Source: Mycolicibacter senuensis (GTDB taxonomy: Bacteria > Actinomycetota > Actinomycetes > Mycobacteriales > Mycobacteriaceae). From it: DNA of 64,000 nucleotides. The notes below the pieces were generated by a model, which saw nothing but the letters and a program-made list of their open reading frames with translations, did no database searches and was not told the DNA's origin. A program made the position numbers and the translations under genes. The stretch covers positions 1-64,000 of the forward strand of contig NZ_QMEX01000009.1 of NCBI RefSeq assembly GCF_003284925.1, in the 5' to 3' direction. Shown here piece by piece: positions 16,664 through 29,254 of this stretch (its first letter is position 1; every line of letters begins with the position of its first letter).

Positions 16664-17680
16664 TCAGCAGCGCTTCAACGCTTTTCGTGCCGCGGCGATG
16701 AACTCCGGCGTGGCCTGCGCCGCTTCGCCGGCGTTGAGCACGTCTTTCGCGCCGTGCTGGGCCCGGTGGGTGATGCCCTCGGCGATGACACCGATCTTGA
16801 AGTTCGCCAGCGCCAGGTAAAAATTCCACTGCCCCAGGTCACGTCCGGACCGCCGCGCGTATTCTTCGGCGAGTGTATCGGCGGAGGGCAGCCGCGCACT
16901 GGTCCAGGCAGCGGGATGGCCGAAGACGCCGTCGAAAGCCGGTGAGCGGTAGGCGCACATCAGCGCGATGTCGGTGAGCGGGTCACCGAGGGTGGACATC
17001 TCCCAGTCCACGACCGCCCGGATGACGTCCGGCTGCTCGGGATCGCAGATGGTGTTGTCGATGCGGAAGTCGCCGTGCACCACCGACGGCTCCGGGGTCG
17101 GCGGAACGGCATCGGCGAGCGCGGCCGCCAACGGTGCCACGTCATCGATCTCGCGGGTCTTGACCAGTTCCCACTGGCGGGCCCACAGCCGAACCTGGCG
17201 CTCCAGGAATCCGTCCGGCCTGCCGAAGGATTCCAGCCCGACGGCGCGGTAGTCGACCGCGTGCAGGTCGACAAGCACCCGTACCAGCGCGGTGGCATTG
17301 GCGGCCAGCTCCGCGTCCGACAGCACGTCAAGATCGTCCTTGTGCCGGTAGACCCGCCCGGTCACGAACTCTGTGACGGTCAGGGGCGCGCCACACACCG
17401 TCCCGTCGGCGTCGAACGCGACCGGCCGGGCGATCGGCACAGCGGTCCCGTATAAGCCTCGGGTGACCACGAATTCGCGGCCCACGTCGTGCGCCGAGGG
17501 TGTGAGGCCGCCGAGCGGAGGCCTGCGGACGACCCACTCCGACACCTCGTCGCTGACCTTGAAGGTGAGGTTGGAGCGCCCACCGGCGATCAGTTCGATG
17601 GCGAGCTCACCCTGAACCGGAATGCCGCTGTCGGTGAGGTACCGGCGAAGCGCAGCGCCGTCGAGCCCTTCGACGGTCAC
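16664..17680 (-). CDS. APH/ACAD10-type phosphotransferase-like protein (FadE36-like)
   Basis: 338 residues with the aminoglycoside-phosphotransferase/choline-kinase fold. The nucleotide-binding part has GGRSNLTFKVS and the conserved Lys region replaced by WVVRRPP. The catalytic loop is VVHGDFRIDNTI and the metal Asp motif VVDWEMSTLGDPLTDIAL. Similar proteins in mycobacteria carry the name FadE36, though they are not dehydrogenases. The same domain is fused to an ACAD in human ACAD10 and ACAD11, where it phosphorylates 4-hydroxyacyl-CoA. Here it directly follows an ACAD gene. Its GTG overlaps the ACAD stop by 3 bases (the GTGA junction at 17677-17680), so the two are translationally coupled, giving a split ACAD10/11 system. 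The exact acyl substrate is unknown. Confidence 0.83.
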   Translation of the reverse strand: MTVEGLDGAALRRYLTDSGIPVQGELAIELIAGGRSNLTFKVSDEVSEWVVRRPPLGGLTPSAHDVGREFVVTRGLYGTAVPIARPVAFDADGTVCGAPLTVTEFVTGRVYRHKDDLDVLSDAELAANATALVRVLVDLHAVDYRAVGLESFGRPDGFLERQVRLWARQWELVKTREIDDVAPLAAALADAVPPTPEPSVVHGDFRIDNTICDPEQPDVIRAVVDWEMSTLGDPLTDIALMCAYRSPAFDGVFGHPAAWTSARLPSADTLAEEYARRSGRDLGQWNFYLALANFKIGVIAEGITHRAQHGAKDVLNAGEAAQATPEFIAAARKALKRC

Positions 17681-18888
17681 TGCTGGGGCGCCTTGAGCGC
17701 CCGCCGGGCGGCACCGACCCGACGCTTGGCGAGGGCCCAGCGGTGCACCTCCGAGGGGCCGTCGTAGACCCGGAACGGACGCACTTCCCGGGACAGCCGC
17801 GCCGGCGGCAGCTCCTCGGTGACACCACGCGCACCGCACATCTGCACGCTGCGGTCGACGATGCGGAAGATCGCCTCAGCGGCGAACGTCTTCGCGATCG
17901 ACGTCGCATCAGCTGCGCCGGAGCCCTGATCCAGCTCCCAGCAGGCACGCACCAGCAGTGCGCGGGTGGCGGCGATGTCGATCTCGTTGTCGGCCACCAT
18001 GTTCTGGATCATGCCCAGCTCACCGAGTGCGGATCCGAAGCCTTGCCGCTCCACCACATGGGCCAGCGCGGTGTCGTGTCCGCGACGAGCCGCGCCCAGC
18101 CAGCGCATCACATGGGTCATCCGCGCGGGACCAAGGCGGACCTGGGCGTACTCGAAGCCGCGGTCGACCTCACCGAGCACCGCGTCGTCGGACACCCGGA
18201 CCTCGTCGAAGATCACCTCGCAGTGACCGCCGACCATGGACCGGTCGAGGGTCTGCAGGTGCCTGCCGACGGTCAGGCCCGCGGCGTCGGCGGGCACCAG
18301 GAACATGGTCGCCCCGCCGCGCTGCCCGGGCTCCCCGGATGTCCGGGCCATCACGATGAAGAACGCGGCGCCATCGGCACCGGTGATGTACCACTTGCGC
18401 CCGGTGATGTACCAATCCCCCGACCGGCGTTCGGCTTTGGTGGTCAGCGCGGCCGGATCCGATCCTGCCCCCGGCGCGGGTTCGGTCATCGCGAACGCCG
18501 ACCGCACGTCGCCGGCCGCCAACGGAGCCAGGTAGCGCGCCTTCTGCTCGGCGCTGGCCACCTCCGCCAGCAGATGGACGTTGCCCTCGTCCGGGGCCGC
18601 GATATTCACCGCTGCCGGACCGAACAGTGAGTACCCGGCGGCCTCGAACACCGGCGCCCGGTCGGACATGTTCAGGCCCAGGCCGCCGTACTCGACCGGA
18701 GCATGCGGCGCAAACACCCCGGCCTGCCGAGCCGCCGCCTGCAACTCCTTGATCACGGCGTCACCGCCGGCCGCGGCGATGTCCCCGCCGTAGCGGTCCT
18801 CGACCGGCAGCACCACGTCCTCGACGAATGCCCGCGTCTTCTCGACGAGCGCCGTCACCTCCGGCGAGTAGCTCAGCTCGATTGCCAT
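17677..18888 (-). CDS. ACAD10/11-like acyl-CoA dehydrogenase
   Basis: 403 residues, full-length ACAD fold. FAD/substrate motifs are FAMTEPAPGAGSDPAALTT and WYITGRKWYITGADGA. The C-terminal catalytic segment reads RVYDGPSEVHRWALAKR. The DGPxEVH form with Asp in place of the usual YEGT glutamate is typical of the ACAD10/11 branch, which eliminates phosphate from 4-phospho-acyl-CoA in its mammalian members. A GGAG site precedes ATG 18888. First gene of the acad-aph-sdr operon, divergent from the XRE-TetR gene, with a palindrome at 18925-18937 in its likely promoter. Confidence 0.87.
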   Translation of the reverse strand: MAIELSYSPEVTALVEKTRAFVEDVVLPVEDRYGGDIAAAGGDAVIKELQAAARQAGVFAPHAPVEYGGLGLNMSDRAPVFEAAGYSLFGPAAVNIAAPDEGNVHLLAEVASAEQKARYLAPLAAGDVRSAFAMTEPAPGAGSDPAALTTKAERRSGDWYITGRKWYITGADGAAFFIVMARTSGEPGQRGGATMFLVPADAAGLTVGRHLQTLDRSMVGGHCEVIFDEVRVSDDAVLGEVDRGFEYAQVRLGPARMTHVMRWLGAARRGHDTALAHVVERQGFGSALGELGMIQNMVADNEIDIAATRALLVRACWELDQGSGAADATSIAKTFAAEAIFRIVDRSVQMCGARGVTEELPPARLSREVRPFRVYDGPSEVHRWALAKRRVGAARRALKAPQQ

Positions 18889-18924
18889 GTCACTCCATCA
18901 GCACCGTCACCTGACCGACCAATC

Positions 18925-18937
18925 GTTCGGTCCGAAC
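18925..18937. promoter_or_regulatory. Palindrome GTTCGG-T-CCGAAC upstream of the acad operon
   Basis: A perfect 13-base palindrome 37 bases before the ACAD start. A second set of arms, GTCCG-N7-CGGAC (18930-18946), overlaps it. It is placed to bind the divergently encoded XRE-TetR protein or another TetR repressor. Confidence 0.5.
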
Positions 18938-19007
18938 AGTACGGACTGTGACACAGAAGGCGCTGTTCAGTCAAAACGGGTGACGGTAAAGCAGATCGCA
19001 AGTGGCC

Positions 19008-19028
19008 TATAGTTCAGTAATGCTGAAC
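19008..19028 (+). promoter_or_regulatory. Leaderless promoter overlapped by a palindromic operator (XRE-TetR gene)
   Basis: TATAGT (19008-19013) is a strong -10 box ending 6 bases before ATG 19020. The palindrome GTTCAG-TAATG-CTGAAC (19012-19028) overlaps the box and the start codon. A protein bound there would block its own transcription start. Confidence 0.6.
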
Positions 19029-19970
19029 ATGACGGTGGATACGACCGCCTCGTGCGGCGGTGCGATCCGCGCGGCGCGTCGGGCGAAGGGCATGACCGTG
19101 CGGGAACTCGCACAGCGTCTGCAGCTCAGCGCGGCCACCGTCAGCGCGGTCGAGAACGGCAAGACGGGGATCTCGGTGGTGCGGCTGCAGCAATATGCGC
19201 AGGCGCTGGGCGTGACGGCCCCGCAACTCCTGAGCGGCGGCGCCGGCATAGCCGCTCCCGGCTCGGATCGAGCCGCGGCGCAGCCGGGGTCGCCCCAGCG
19301 CGACTGGCGAACGTTTCCGCCGTTGGTTCTGGACACCGTGCTGCGCGCGGCCGTCGATGCCTTCGTCGACACCGGTTACCACGGCAGCACCATGCGCGAT
19401 GTTGCCGCACGCGCGGCCATGAGCGTGCCCGGCATCTACCACCACTACCCCGACAAGCAGGCACTGCTGGTCGCGATACTGGACGCGACCATGGCCGAAC
19501 TGCACTGGCGCGTTGCGGCCGCGTGCACCGGCGCGTCAACCGGCATCGAGCAGGTGCGGCGCATCGTCGAGGCACTCGCGCTGTTCCACACCCATCGCCA
19601 GAAGCTGGCGTTCATCGGAGCAAGCGAGATGCGCAGCCTGAACCCGGCCAACCGGAGACGCATCACCGAATCGCGAAACAAAGTGCAGCACATGCTCGAT
19701 GCAGCAATCGACCGGGCAGCGGCGGAAGCAGGCGTCAGTGCCGCCGCGGGCGTCGCGACGGTGCTCGGCGACGCCGCCGACCGCCGGATCGCCGCGCGCG
19801 CCATCGCGACCATGTGCACGTCGCTGCCGCAGTGGTTCAACGCCGCCGGTCCCGCCACACCCGAACAGACCGCACGCGCCTACGGCGAGTTCGCGGTGTC
19901 CCTGCTGACCAACCCGCGGCCCTCCGATCCGGCGTCCACGCCCCGGCCGACCGGCGGTTGGGCACAATAG
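19020..19970 (+). CDS. Fusion regulator: N-terminal XRE helix-turn-helix plus TetR regulator
   Basis: 316 residues. An XRE domain occupies residues 5-75 ([50 protein letters not shown]). A linker of about 30 residues follows. A complete TetR domain then starts near residue 105 ([44 protein letters not shown]), with a TetR_C_33-like ligand-binding part. Two DNA-binding domains in one chain could bridge two operators or read a bipartite site. ATG 19020 is fixed by the leaderless promoter; ATG 19029 is also in frame. It is divergent from the acad-aph-sdr operon and 5 bases ahead of oplA, so it may control both sides. Confidence 0.85.
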   Translation: MLNMTVDTTASCGGAIRAARRAKGMTVRELAQRLQLSAATVSAVENGKTGISVVRLQQYAQALGVTAPQLLSGGAGIAAPGSDRAAAQPGSPQRDWRTFPPLVLDTVLRAAVDAFVDTGYHGSTMRDVAARAAMSVPGIYHHYPDKQALLVAILDATMAELHWRVAAACTGASTGIEQVRRIVEALALFHTHRQKLAFIGASEMRSLNPANRRRITESRNKVQHMLDAAIDRAAAEAGVSAAAGVATVLGDAADRRIAARAIATMCTSLPQWFNAAGPATPEQTARAYGEFAVSLLTNPRPSDPASTPRPTGGWAQ

Positions 19971-19975
19971 GGGCC

Positions 19976-22900
19976 GTGTCGACGACGTGGCAGTTCTGGA
20001 TCGACCGGGGCGGCACCTTCACCGACATCGTGGCCCGACGGCCCGATGGGCGACTGCTCACCCACAAACTGCTCTCGGAGAACCCCGGCCGGTACCCCGA
20101 CGCCGCGGTGGCCGGAATCCGCGCCCTGTTGCAGATCCCCGACGGCGCGCCGATTCCACCCGGCACCGTCGACGCAGTGCGGATGGGCACCACGGTGGCC
20201 ACCAACGCCCTGCTGGAGCGCGCCGGGGAACGCACTCTGCTGGTCATCACCCGCGGGTTCGGCGATGCGCTGCGCATCGCCTACCAAAACCGGCCCCGCA
20301 TCTTCGACCGCAACATCGTGCTGCCCGACCAGCTCTACGAGCGGACCGTGGAGGTCGACGAGCGTATCGGCGCCGACGGCAGCGTGCTGCGCGCACCGGA
20401 TCTGGACTCGCTGGGCGAGGCGCTGCGCGCCGCCCACGCCGACGGGATCCGCTCAGTGGCGGTGGTGTGCCTGCACAGTTATCGCAACCCGGCGCACGAA
20501 CAGGCGATCGGTGCGCTGGCCAACCAGCTGGGCTTCACCCAGATCTCGCTGTCGGGTGAGGTCAGCCCGCTGCCGAAACTGATTCCACGCGGCGACACCG
20601 CGGTCGTCGACGCCTACCTGTCCCCGGTGCTGCGCCGCTACGTCGCCCAGGTGGCCGACGAACTGCGCGGGGTACGGCTGATGTTCATGCAATCCAACGG
20701 CGGGCTGGCCGCGGCCGATCACTTCCGCGGCAAGGACGCGATCCTGTCCGGGCCCGCCGGAGGGATCGTGGGCATGGTCCGGATGTCGGAGCTGGCCGGA
20801 TTCGACGCGGTGATCGGCTTCGACATGGGTGGAACCTCCACCGACGTATCGCATTACAGCGCGGCGTCGGGCGGTTACGAGCGGGTGTTCACCACCGAGG
20901 TCGCCGGGGTTCGACTGCGCGCGCCGATGCTGCACATCCACACCGTCGCCGCCGGCGGCGGCTCGATCCTGCACTTCGACGGCAGCCGATACCGGGTGGG
21001 GCCGGAATCCGCGGGCGCCGACCCGGGACCGGCCTGCTACCGGCGCGGTGGCCCGCTGACCGTCACCGACGCCAACGTGCTGCTCGGGCGTATCCAGCCG
21101 GCGCATTTCCCACCGGTGTTCGGCCCCTCCGGCGACGAGCCGCTGGACGCGGCAGCGGTGCGCCGGGGCTTCTCCGACCTGGCCGCCGCAATCCACGCGG
21201 CCACCGGCGATAACCCTGCGGCCCGCAGCCCCGAGCAGGTCGCCGAAGGGTTCCTGCGGATCGCGGTGGCGAATATGGCCAACGCGGTCAAGAAGATCTC
21301 GGTGGCCAAGGGGCACGACATCACCCGCTACGCCCTGACCACCTTCGGCGGGGCCGGTGGCCAGCACGCCTGTGCTGTCGCCGACCAACTCGGCATCCGC
21401 ACGGTGCTGGTGCCGCCGATGGCCGGCGTGCTGTCCGCGCTGGGAATCGGGCTGGCCGACACCACCGTGATACGGGAGCGCTCCGTCGAGGCCCGGCTGG
21501 ACTCGGCGGCAGCCGAACTCGGCGACGTCGCCGACGGTCTGGAACGGCAGGCACGCGCCGCCCTTACCGACCAAGACGTTCCGGCCGACCGGATCCGAGT
21601 GACACGGCGGGTTCACCTGCGCTACCAGGGCACCGACACCGCCATCCCCGTCGAACTGGACGGCGTCGCGCAGATGACGGCGGCATTCGAGGACATCCAC
21701 CGCAGCATGTACTCGTTTCTGATGGAGCGTCCGCTGATCGCCGAGGCGGTCGCGGTCGAGGCAACAGGCCTCACCGAACAGCCCGAGCTGGCCGATCAGG
21801 CGGCTTCGGGCACCGGACGGCACTCCCCCGAGACCGTTCGGCTCTACACCGGCGGCAGTTGGCGTGACGCGCCGCTGTACCGGCGGGAGGTGATCACCCC
21901 GGCCGACGTCGTGTCCGGGCCGGCCATCATCGCCGAAGACAACGCCACCACCATCGTCGACGACGGGTGGCAGGCGCAGCGGACCGCCGACGGGCAGCTG
22001 CTGCTGCGACGGGCGGCGGCCGCGGCGCCGGATGATGCCGGGACTCACGCCGATCCGGTGTTGCTGGAGATCTTCAACAACCTGTTCATGGCCATCGCCG
22101 AACAGATGGGCACCCGGCTGGAGGCCACCGCTCAATCGGTGAATATTCGTGAACGACTGGACTTCTCCTGCGCACTGTTCGACGCGGACGGGAACCTGGT
22201 CGCCAACGCACCGCACATCCCGGTGCACCTGGGGTCGATGGGCGCCACCGTCAAGGAGGTGATCGCCCGGCGAGCCGGGCAGCTACGGCCCGGTCAGGTC
22301 TACGCGGTCAACGACCCCTACCACGGCGGTACCCACCTGCCGGACATCACCGTCATCAGCCCGGTCTACCGCGACTGGGCGAACCCGGACGACCCGGTGT
22401 TGTTCTTCGTCGCCTCCCGCGGTCACCACGCCGAAATCGGCGGAACCACACCGGGTTCCATGCCGGCCGACAGCAGTACCGTCGACGAGGAAGGGGTGCT
22501 GTTCGACAACTGGCTTCTGGTCGACGACGGCCGGTTCCGCGAAGCGCAGACCCGATCGCTGCTCACCGGTGGCCGGTTCCCGTCACGCAGCCCCGACACC
22601 AACCTCGCGGACCTGCGCGCACAGGTCGCCGCCAATCAGAAGGGCATCGACGAGATCCGGGCGATGATCGATCATTTCGGCCTGGATGTCGTGCAGGCCT
22701 ACATGCGTCACGTCCAGGACAACGCCGAGGAGGCGGTGCGCCGGGTGATCGACTCCCTCGACGACGGTGAATACCGCTATGTGATGGACTCCGGCGCGAC
22801 GATCGCGGTGCGGGTGACCGTCGACCGCGCCGCCCGCAGCGCCACCATCGACTTCGGCGGAACCTCACCCCAGTTGGCGACGAACTTCAACGCGCCGTCG

Positions 22901-23590
22901 TCGGTCGCGACCGCCGCGGTGCTCTACGTGTTCCGCACCCTCGTCGAAGACGACATCCCGATCAACGACGGCTGCCTGCGCCCGCTGCGTATCACGATTC
23001 CGGCCGCGTCGATGCTGGCGCCGGGCTACCCGGCCGCGGTGGTGGCCGGAAACGTCGAAACCTCCCAGGCGATCACCGGGGCACTGCTGGCCGCGCTGCG
23101 GGTGCAGGCCGAAGGTTCCGGCACGATGAACAACGTCACGTTCGGCAATGCCGGCCACCAGTACTACGAGACACTCGGCTCCGGCTCCGGCGCCGGCGAC
23201 GGCTTCGACGGCGCCTCGGTGGTGCAGACCCACATGACCAACTCCCGCCTCACCGACCCGGAAGTACTCGAGATGCGTTTCCCGGTGTTGTTGCGCGAGT
23301 TCGCCATCCGGCGCGGCAGCGGCGGCTCGGGGCGCTGGACCGGCGGCGACGGCGGGCTGCGGCGCATCGAGTTCCGCGAGCCCATGACCGTCAGTGTGCT
23401 GTCGGGACATCGGACGGTGGCGCCCTACGGCATGGCCGGGGGATCGCCGGGGGCGCTGGGGCACAACCGGGTGGTGCGCGCCGACGGCGGGGTGACCGAG
23501 CTGGCGGGCTGCGACTCGACCGACGTGGCGCCCGGCGATGTGCTGGTGATCGAGACGCCCGGCGGCGGCGGGTATGGCGAACCTCGCTGA
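19976..23590 (+). CDS. oplA: OplA, hydantoinase/oxoprolinase (HyuA-HyuB fusion)
   Basis: 1204 residues, close to the 1209 of M. tuberculosis OplA. The N-terminal half is the ATP-binding HyuA/oxoprolinase subunit: [39 protein letters not shown]. The C-terminal half, from about residue 695 ([20 protein letters not shown]), is the HyuB part with [18 protein letters not shown] and [13 protein letters not shown]. Such enzymes cleave 5-oxoproline or hydantoins with ATP, or carboxylate small ketones; here 5-oxoproline is plausible. GTG 19976 is preceded by AGGGG. It is 5 bases after the XRE-TetR stop and leads the oplA-fecB2-pxpBC-aac series conserved with Rv0262c-Rv0266c. Confidence 0.9.
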   Translation: MSTTWQFWIDRGGTFTDIVARRPDGRLLTHKLLSENPGRYPDAAVAGIRALLQIPDGAPIPPGTVDAVRMGTTVATNALLERAGERTLLVITRGFGDALRIAYQNRPRIFDRNIVLPDQLYERTVEVDERIGADGSVLRAPDLDSLGEALRAAHADGIRSVAVVCLHSYRNPAHEQAIGALANQLGFTQISLSGEVSPLPKLIPRGDTAVVDAYLSPVLRRYVAQVADELRGVRLMFMQSNGGLAAADHFRGKDAILSGPAGGIVGMVRMSELAGFDAVIGFDMGGTSTDVSHYSAASGGYERVFTTEVAGVRLRAPMLHIHTVAAGGGSILHFDGSRYRVGPESAGADPGPACYRRGGPLTVTDANVLLGRIQPAHFPPVFGPSGDEPLDAAAVRRGFSDLAAAIHAATGDNPAARSPEQVAEGFLRIAVANMANAVKKISVAKGHDITRYALTTFGGAGGQHACAVADQLGIRTVLVPPMAGVLSALGIGLADTTVIRERSVEARLDSAAAELGDVADGLERQARAALTDQDVPADRIRVTRRVHLRYQGTDTAIPVELDGVAQMTAAFEDIHRSMYSFLMERPLIAEAVAVEATGLTEQPELADQAASGTGRHSPETVRLYTGGSWRDAPLYRREVITPADVVSGPAIIAEDNATTIVDDGWQAQRTADGQLLLRRAAAAAPDDAGTHADPVLLEIFNNLFMAIAEQMGTRLEATAQSVNIRERLDFSCALFDADGNLVANAPHIPVHLGSMGATVKEVIARRAGQLRPGQVYAVNDPYHGGTHLPDITVISPVYRDWANPDDPVLFFVASRGHHAEIGGTTPGSMPADSSTVDEEGVLFDNWLLVDDGRFREAQTRSLLTGGRFPSRSPDTNLADLRAQVAANQKGIDEIRAMIDHFGLDVVQAYMRHVQDNAEEAVRRVIDSLDDGEYRYVMDSGATIAVRVTVDRAARSATIDFGGTSPQLATNFNAPSSVATAAVLYVFRTLVEDDIPINDGCLRPLRITIPAASMLAPGYPAAVVAGNVETSQAITGALLAALRVQAEGSGTMNNVTFGNAGHQYYETLGSGSGAGDGFDGASVVQTHMTNSRLTDPEVLEMRFPVLLREFAIRRGSGGSGRWTGGDGGLRRIEFREPMTVSVLSGHRTVAPYGMAGGSPGALGHNRVVRADGGVTELAGCDSTDVAPGDVLVIETPGGGGYGEPR

Positions 23591-23597
23591 TCAGCGT

Positions 23598-23603
23598 TAA
23601 TCT
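23598..23603 (+). promoter_or_regulatory. -10 box of a probable leaderless fecB2 transcript
   Basis: TAATCT (TAnnnT) ends 6 bases before ATG 23610 and no Shine-Dalgarno site is present. The gene may therefore be transcribed independently of oplA, which stops at 23590. Confidence 0.45.
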
Positions 23604-23609
23604 CGCGCA

Positions 23610-24557
23610 ATGCGGGACCAGTGGAGCCGGCGCGGCTTCCTCGGCCTCTGCGGCGCGGCGGGGGGCGCCGCGCTGCTGGCGGCCTGTTCGTCGGGGGACC
23701 ATCCGGACGCCGGCGCGCCGGGCCCGGTGACCATCGCGCATCTCTTCGGCGAGACCACCGTGCCGGAACCGCCCAAGCGGGTGGTGTCCGCCGGCTACAC
23801 CGGCCAGGACGACCTGCTCGCGTTGGGTGTGGTGCCGATCGCGGTCACCAACTGGTTCGGCGATCAGCCGTTCGCGGTGTGGCCCTGGGCGCAACAGCGC
23901 CTCGGTGACGCCGAACCCGTGGTGCTGGACCTGGACAACGGGATCGCGGTCGCCCAGATCGCCGAACTCAAGCCGGACCTGATCATCGCGACCAACGCCG
24001 GAGTGGACGCCGACACCTACCAGAAGCTGTCGGCGATCGCGCCGACCGTGCCGCAGTCGGGCGGCGATGCCTTCTTCGAGCCCTGGAAGATCCAGGCGGC
24101 GGCCATCGGCCAGGCGGTGCATCAGGCGCAGCAGATGCGGAAACTGGTCGACGGCGTCGACGCCAGGTTCGCCGAAGTCGCCGCGGCACACCCCGGTTTC
24201 AAGGGCAAGACGGTGCTGCTGCTGGCGGGCCGCCTCGACCATGGAAACGTCGCCACCAGCACCGGCTGGCGTGCCGAGTTCCTCTCGCAGCTGGGGCTGA
24301 CCGTTGCCGACACACCTGCGGTGATCGAGCATGACCGGATCGGCGCGGTTCTCGGCGCCGCTGACGTACTGATCTGGACCACCGACGGCGACGACGAACG
24401 CGCGGCGCTGCTCGACGATCCAGAGATCGCCACGTACCAGTCGCGCAGCGTCTTCACCACCAAGGAGCAGGCCGGCGCGATCGCCTTCGCCTCCCCGCTG
24501 AGCTACCCACTGGTGGCCGACCAATTGCCCGGCCTCATCGCCAGAGTGATCGGCTAA
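23610..24557 (+). CDS. fecB2: FecB2-like iron-siderophore-binding lipoprotein
   Basis: 315 residues. The N-terminus has a twin-arginine start (WSRRGFLGLCG) and a lipobox ending LLAAC, so the mature protein should be lipid-anchored at Cys26. The rest is a type III periplasmic-binding fold: PPKRVVSAGYTGQDDLLALG, AELKPDLIIATNAG, and a second lobe with LAGRLDHGNV. This is the family of ferric-siderophore and heme-binding proteins used by ABC importers. No permease or ATPase gene is nearby, as also in M. tuberculosis, where fecB2 sits in the same gene order. Its ligand here cannot be read from the sequence. Confidence 0.87.
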   Translation: MRDQWSRRGFLGLCGAAGGAALLAACSSGDHPDAGAPGPVTIAHLFGETTVPEPPKRVVSAGYTGQDDLLALGVVPIAVTNWFGDQPFAVWPWAQQRLGDAEPVVLDLDNGIAVAQIAELKPDLIIATNAGVDADTYQKLSAIAPTVPQSGGDAFFEPWKIQAAAIGQAVHQAQQMRKLVDGVDARFAEVAAAHPGFKGKTVLLLAGRLDHGNVATSTGWRAEFLSQLGLTVADTPAVIEHDRIGAVLGAADVLIWTTDGDDERAALLDDPEIATYQSRSVFTTKEQAGAIAFASPLSYPLVADQLPGLIARVIG

Positions 24558-24560
24558 CCG

Positions 24561-24644
24561 ATGACCGATCCGATCGGCCGGTCGGCCGCCAAGGCCTCCG
24601 AGTTGCTCGGGGCGCACCTCGGCCGCACCGTCGAACCGGCCTGA
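24561..24644 (+). other. 27-codon open frame after fecB2, function unknown
   Basis: ATG 24561 starts 4 bases after the fecB2 stop and encodes MTDPIGRSAAKASELLGAHL followed by GRTVEPA and TGA. The composition is protein-like and helical. It has no ribosome site but could be reached by translational coupling. It may be a small gene or the stub of a deleted one. Confidence 0.25.
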
Positions 24645-24668
24645 ACTCTGCGTATTCGGTAAGACGCC

Positions 24669-24686
24669 TCTGGCATAGCCGCCAGA
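24669..24686. promoter_or_regulatory. Inverted repeat TCTGGC-ATAGCC-GCCAGA upstream of pxpB
   Basis: Perfect 6-base arms around a 6-base spacer, 28 bases upstream of the pxpB -10 box. It is placed like an operator overlapping the -35 region. It could also be a weak hairpin ending the fecB2 transcript. Confidence 0.4.
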
Positions 24687-24713
24687 AATGTGGCCTAGCT
24701 CACTTTCCGCGAC

Positions 24714-24719
24714 TACGGT
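24714..24719 (+). promoter_or_regulatory. -10 box of a probable leaderless pxpB transcript
   Basis: TACGGT is followed by 7 bases and ATG 24727. The GGGGG just before the ATG is too close (1 base) to act as a ribosome site, which supports a leaderless start. Confidence 0.45.
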
Positions 24720-24726
24720 CGGGGGC

Positions 24727-25395
24727 ATGAGCGCGACACTGGATTTCACGAATCACACCCAGGCCGACAGCATCCTCGACTACGGCGACTGCGCGCTGCT
24801 GTTGCAGTTCGACCGGACCGCCGACGTGCTGGCATGGACCTCAGCCTTGCGGGCCCTGACCGCCGAAGCGCTGCCCGGGGTGGTCGACATCATCCCGGCG
24901 TCGCACACCGTCTTCGTGAAACTGGCCGCGCCCGGTTACCAGGCAACCGTGCGGCGACGGCTGGCCAAACTGACCGTCGAACCGGGCGAGCTCGAACCCA
25001 CCGCGCATGATGCCGCCATCGATGTGGTGATCGACGTGGTCTACGACGGCGCCGACCTCGCCGAGGTGGCCGAGCGTACCGGCTTGACCGTCGCCCAGGT
25101 GATCAACGCTCACACCACGACGCCGTGGCGGGTCGGATTCGGCGGCTCCACACCGGGCTTCGCCTACCTGATCGGCGGCGACCCGCGGCTGGAAGTGCCG
25201 CGCCGCGCCGACTTGCGCGACACCGTTCCGGCCGGCTCGGTGGCGCTGGCCGGACAGTTCAGCGGCGTCTACCCGCGCCAGTGGCCGGGCGGCTGGCAGT
25301 TGATCGGTCGCACGGACGCGGTGCTGTGGGACCTGCAACGGCCCAACCCGGCGCTGCTGACACCGGGCCTGACGGTGCAATTCCGGGCCGTGTGA
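24727..25395 (+). CDS. PxpB/KipI-like carboxyltransferase-domain protein (Rv0264c-like)
   Basis: 222 residues. It matches the CT_C_D (allophanate hydrolase subunit 1, KipI) family: early strand [13 protein letters not shown], then [26 protein letters not shown], and the family core [25 protein letters not shown] with [21 protein letters not shown]. In E. coli the PxpB-PxpC pair acts with PxpA as an ATP-dependent 5-oxoprolinase. No PxpA (LamB/YcsF) gene is in this window. The gene is followed after 12 bases by the pxpC-like gene. The pairing with OplA suggests work on 5-oxoproline or a related cyclic amide. Confidence 0.85.
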   Translation: MSATLDFTNHTQADSILDYGDCALLLQFDRTADVLAWTSALRALTAEALPGVVDIIPASHTVFVKLAAPGYQATVRRRLAKLTVEPGELEPTAHDAAIDVVIDVVYDGADLAEVAERTGLTVAQVINAHTTTPWRVGFGGSTPGFAYLIGGDPRLEVPRRADLRDTVPAGSVALAGQFSGVYPRQWPGGWQLIGRTDAVLWDLQRPNPALLTPGLTVQFRAV

Positions 25396-25407
25396 CGGGA
25401 GGATGAC

Positions 25408-28642
<3,235 letters not shown>

Positions 28643-29254
28643 GGATCAGGTCTCTCGGCAGCGGCTCAAAACGGTTGGGGTAAAGCGCTGCCGGAACTGG
28701 TGCAGCGTGGATCCGACTCAATGACAGGACGAGGCAGTTTGGGGCGGGACGAACACTCGCATGGTAGCCCTTCCCCCAGCGTCCGCCACTTCTACGCAGT
28801 CACCCTGACATCCGCGCTGCAAACGTGAACGCCGAATCGCCGGGCCCATACCGCGATGAATCTCGAACCGGGACGCGACGGCGTCGGCTCGATGGGCACC
28901 GGGTCATCACGGTGGCCGTTGCCGAATACACCGGTTGACATGCGCAGCTCCCGACTGTTGACGGTTGGCCAACGCGGGGTTATCAGCGGTCGGTGACGTT
29001 CGGGGCGGCCATTATCCCCCAGCTGGGGCTAAGACGGGGCACCATCGGCGCCTTCCCAGAGGCTTGGCAACTACCTTCACAGCAAACTAGCAGCTCTGAC
29101 GTTTCAAGATCTCGGAATAGGGCAGGAGGACGTCCCACCAGCCGTGTTTCTTCCGGCCACAGACCGCACAGCAAATGCCTAGCCCGCCACAGCAGCTTCA
29201 GGCAGCCCCACGGCGTAGTCTGACGCGGCTCCGGCCATCGACACGGGAGACGCC
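28643..29254. other. 612-base non-coding gap between sulP and sbtA
   Basis: No convincing gene is seen on either strand; the short frames here lack ribosome sites and protein-like composition. It holds the divergent control region. The best element is the promoter-like site at 28958-28986, with the palindrome at 28964-28973. No known riboswitch class is recognised. Confidence 0.6.
28958..28986 (+). promoter_or_regulatory. Candidate promoter with central palindrome upstream of sbtA
   Basis: TTGACG (28958-28963) and TATCAG (28981-28986) are 17 bases apart. Their spacer begins with the perfect 10-base palindrome GTTGGCCAAC (28964-28973), placed like a repressor site. Use of this promoter would give sbtA a leader of about 260 bases. 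Confidence 0.4.

Noticed and set aside
20453..22228. 591-codon minus-strand frame inside oplA
   Set aside because: Antisense shadow of a high-GC gene; no ribosome site and no recognisable domain.
28983..29174. 63-codon minus-strand frame in the sulP-sbtA gap
   Set aside because: No ribosome site, no similarity, and it lies across the likely sbtA leader.
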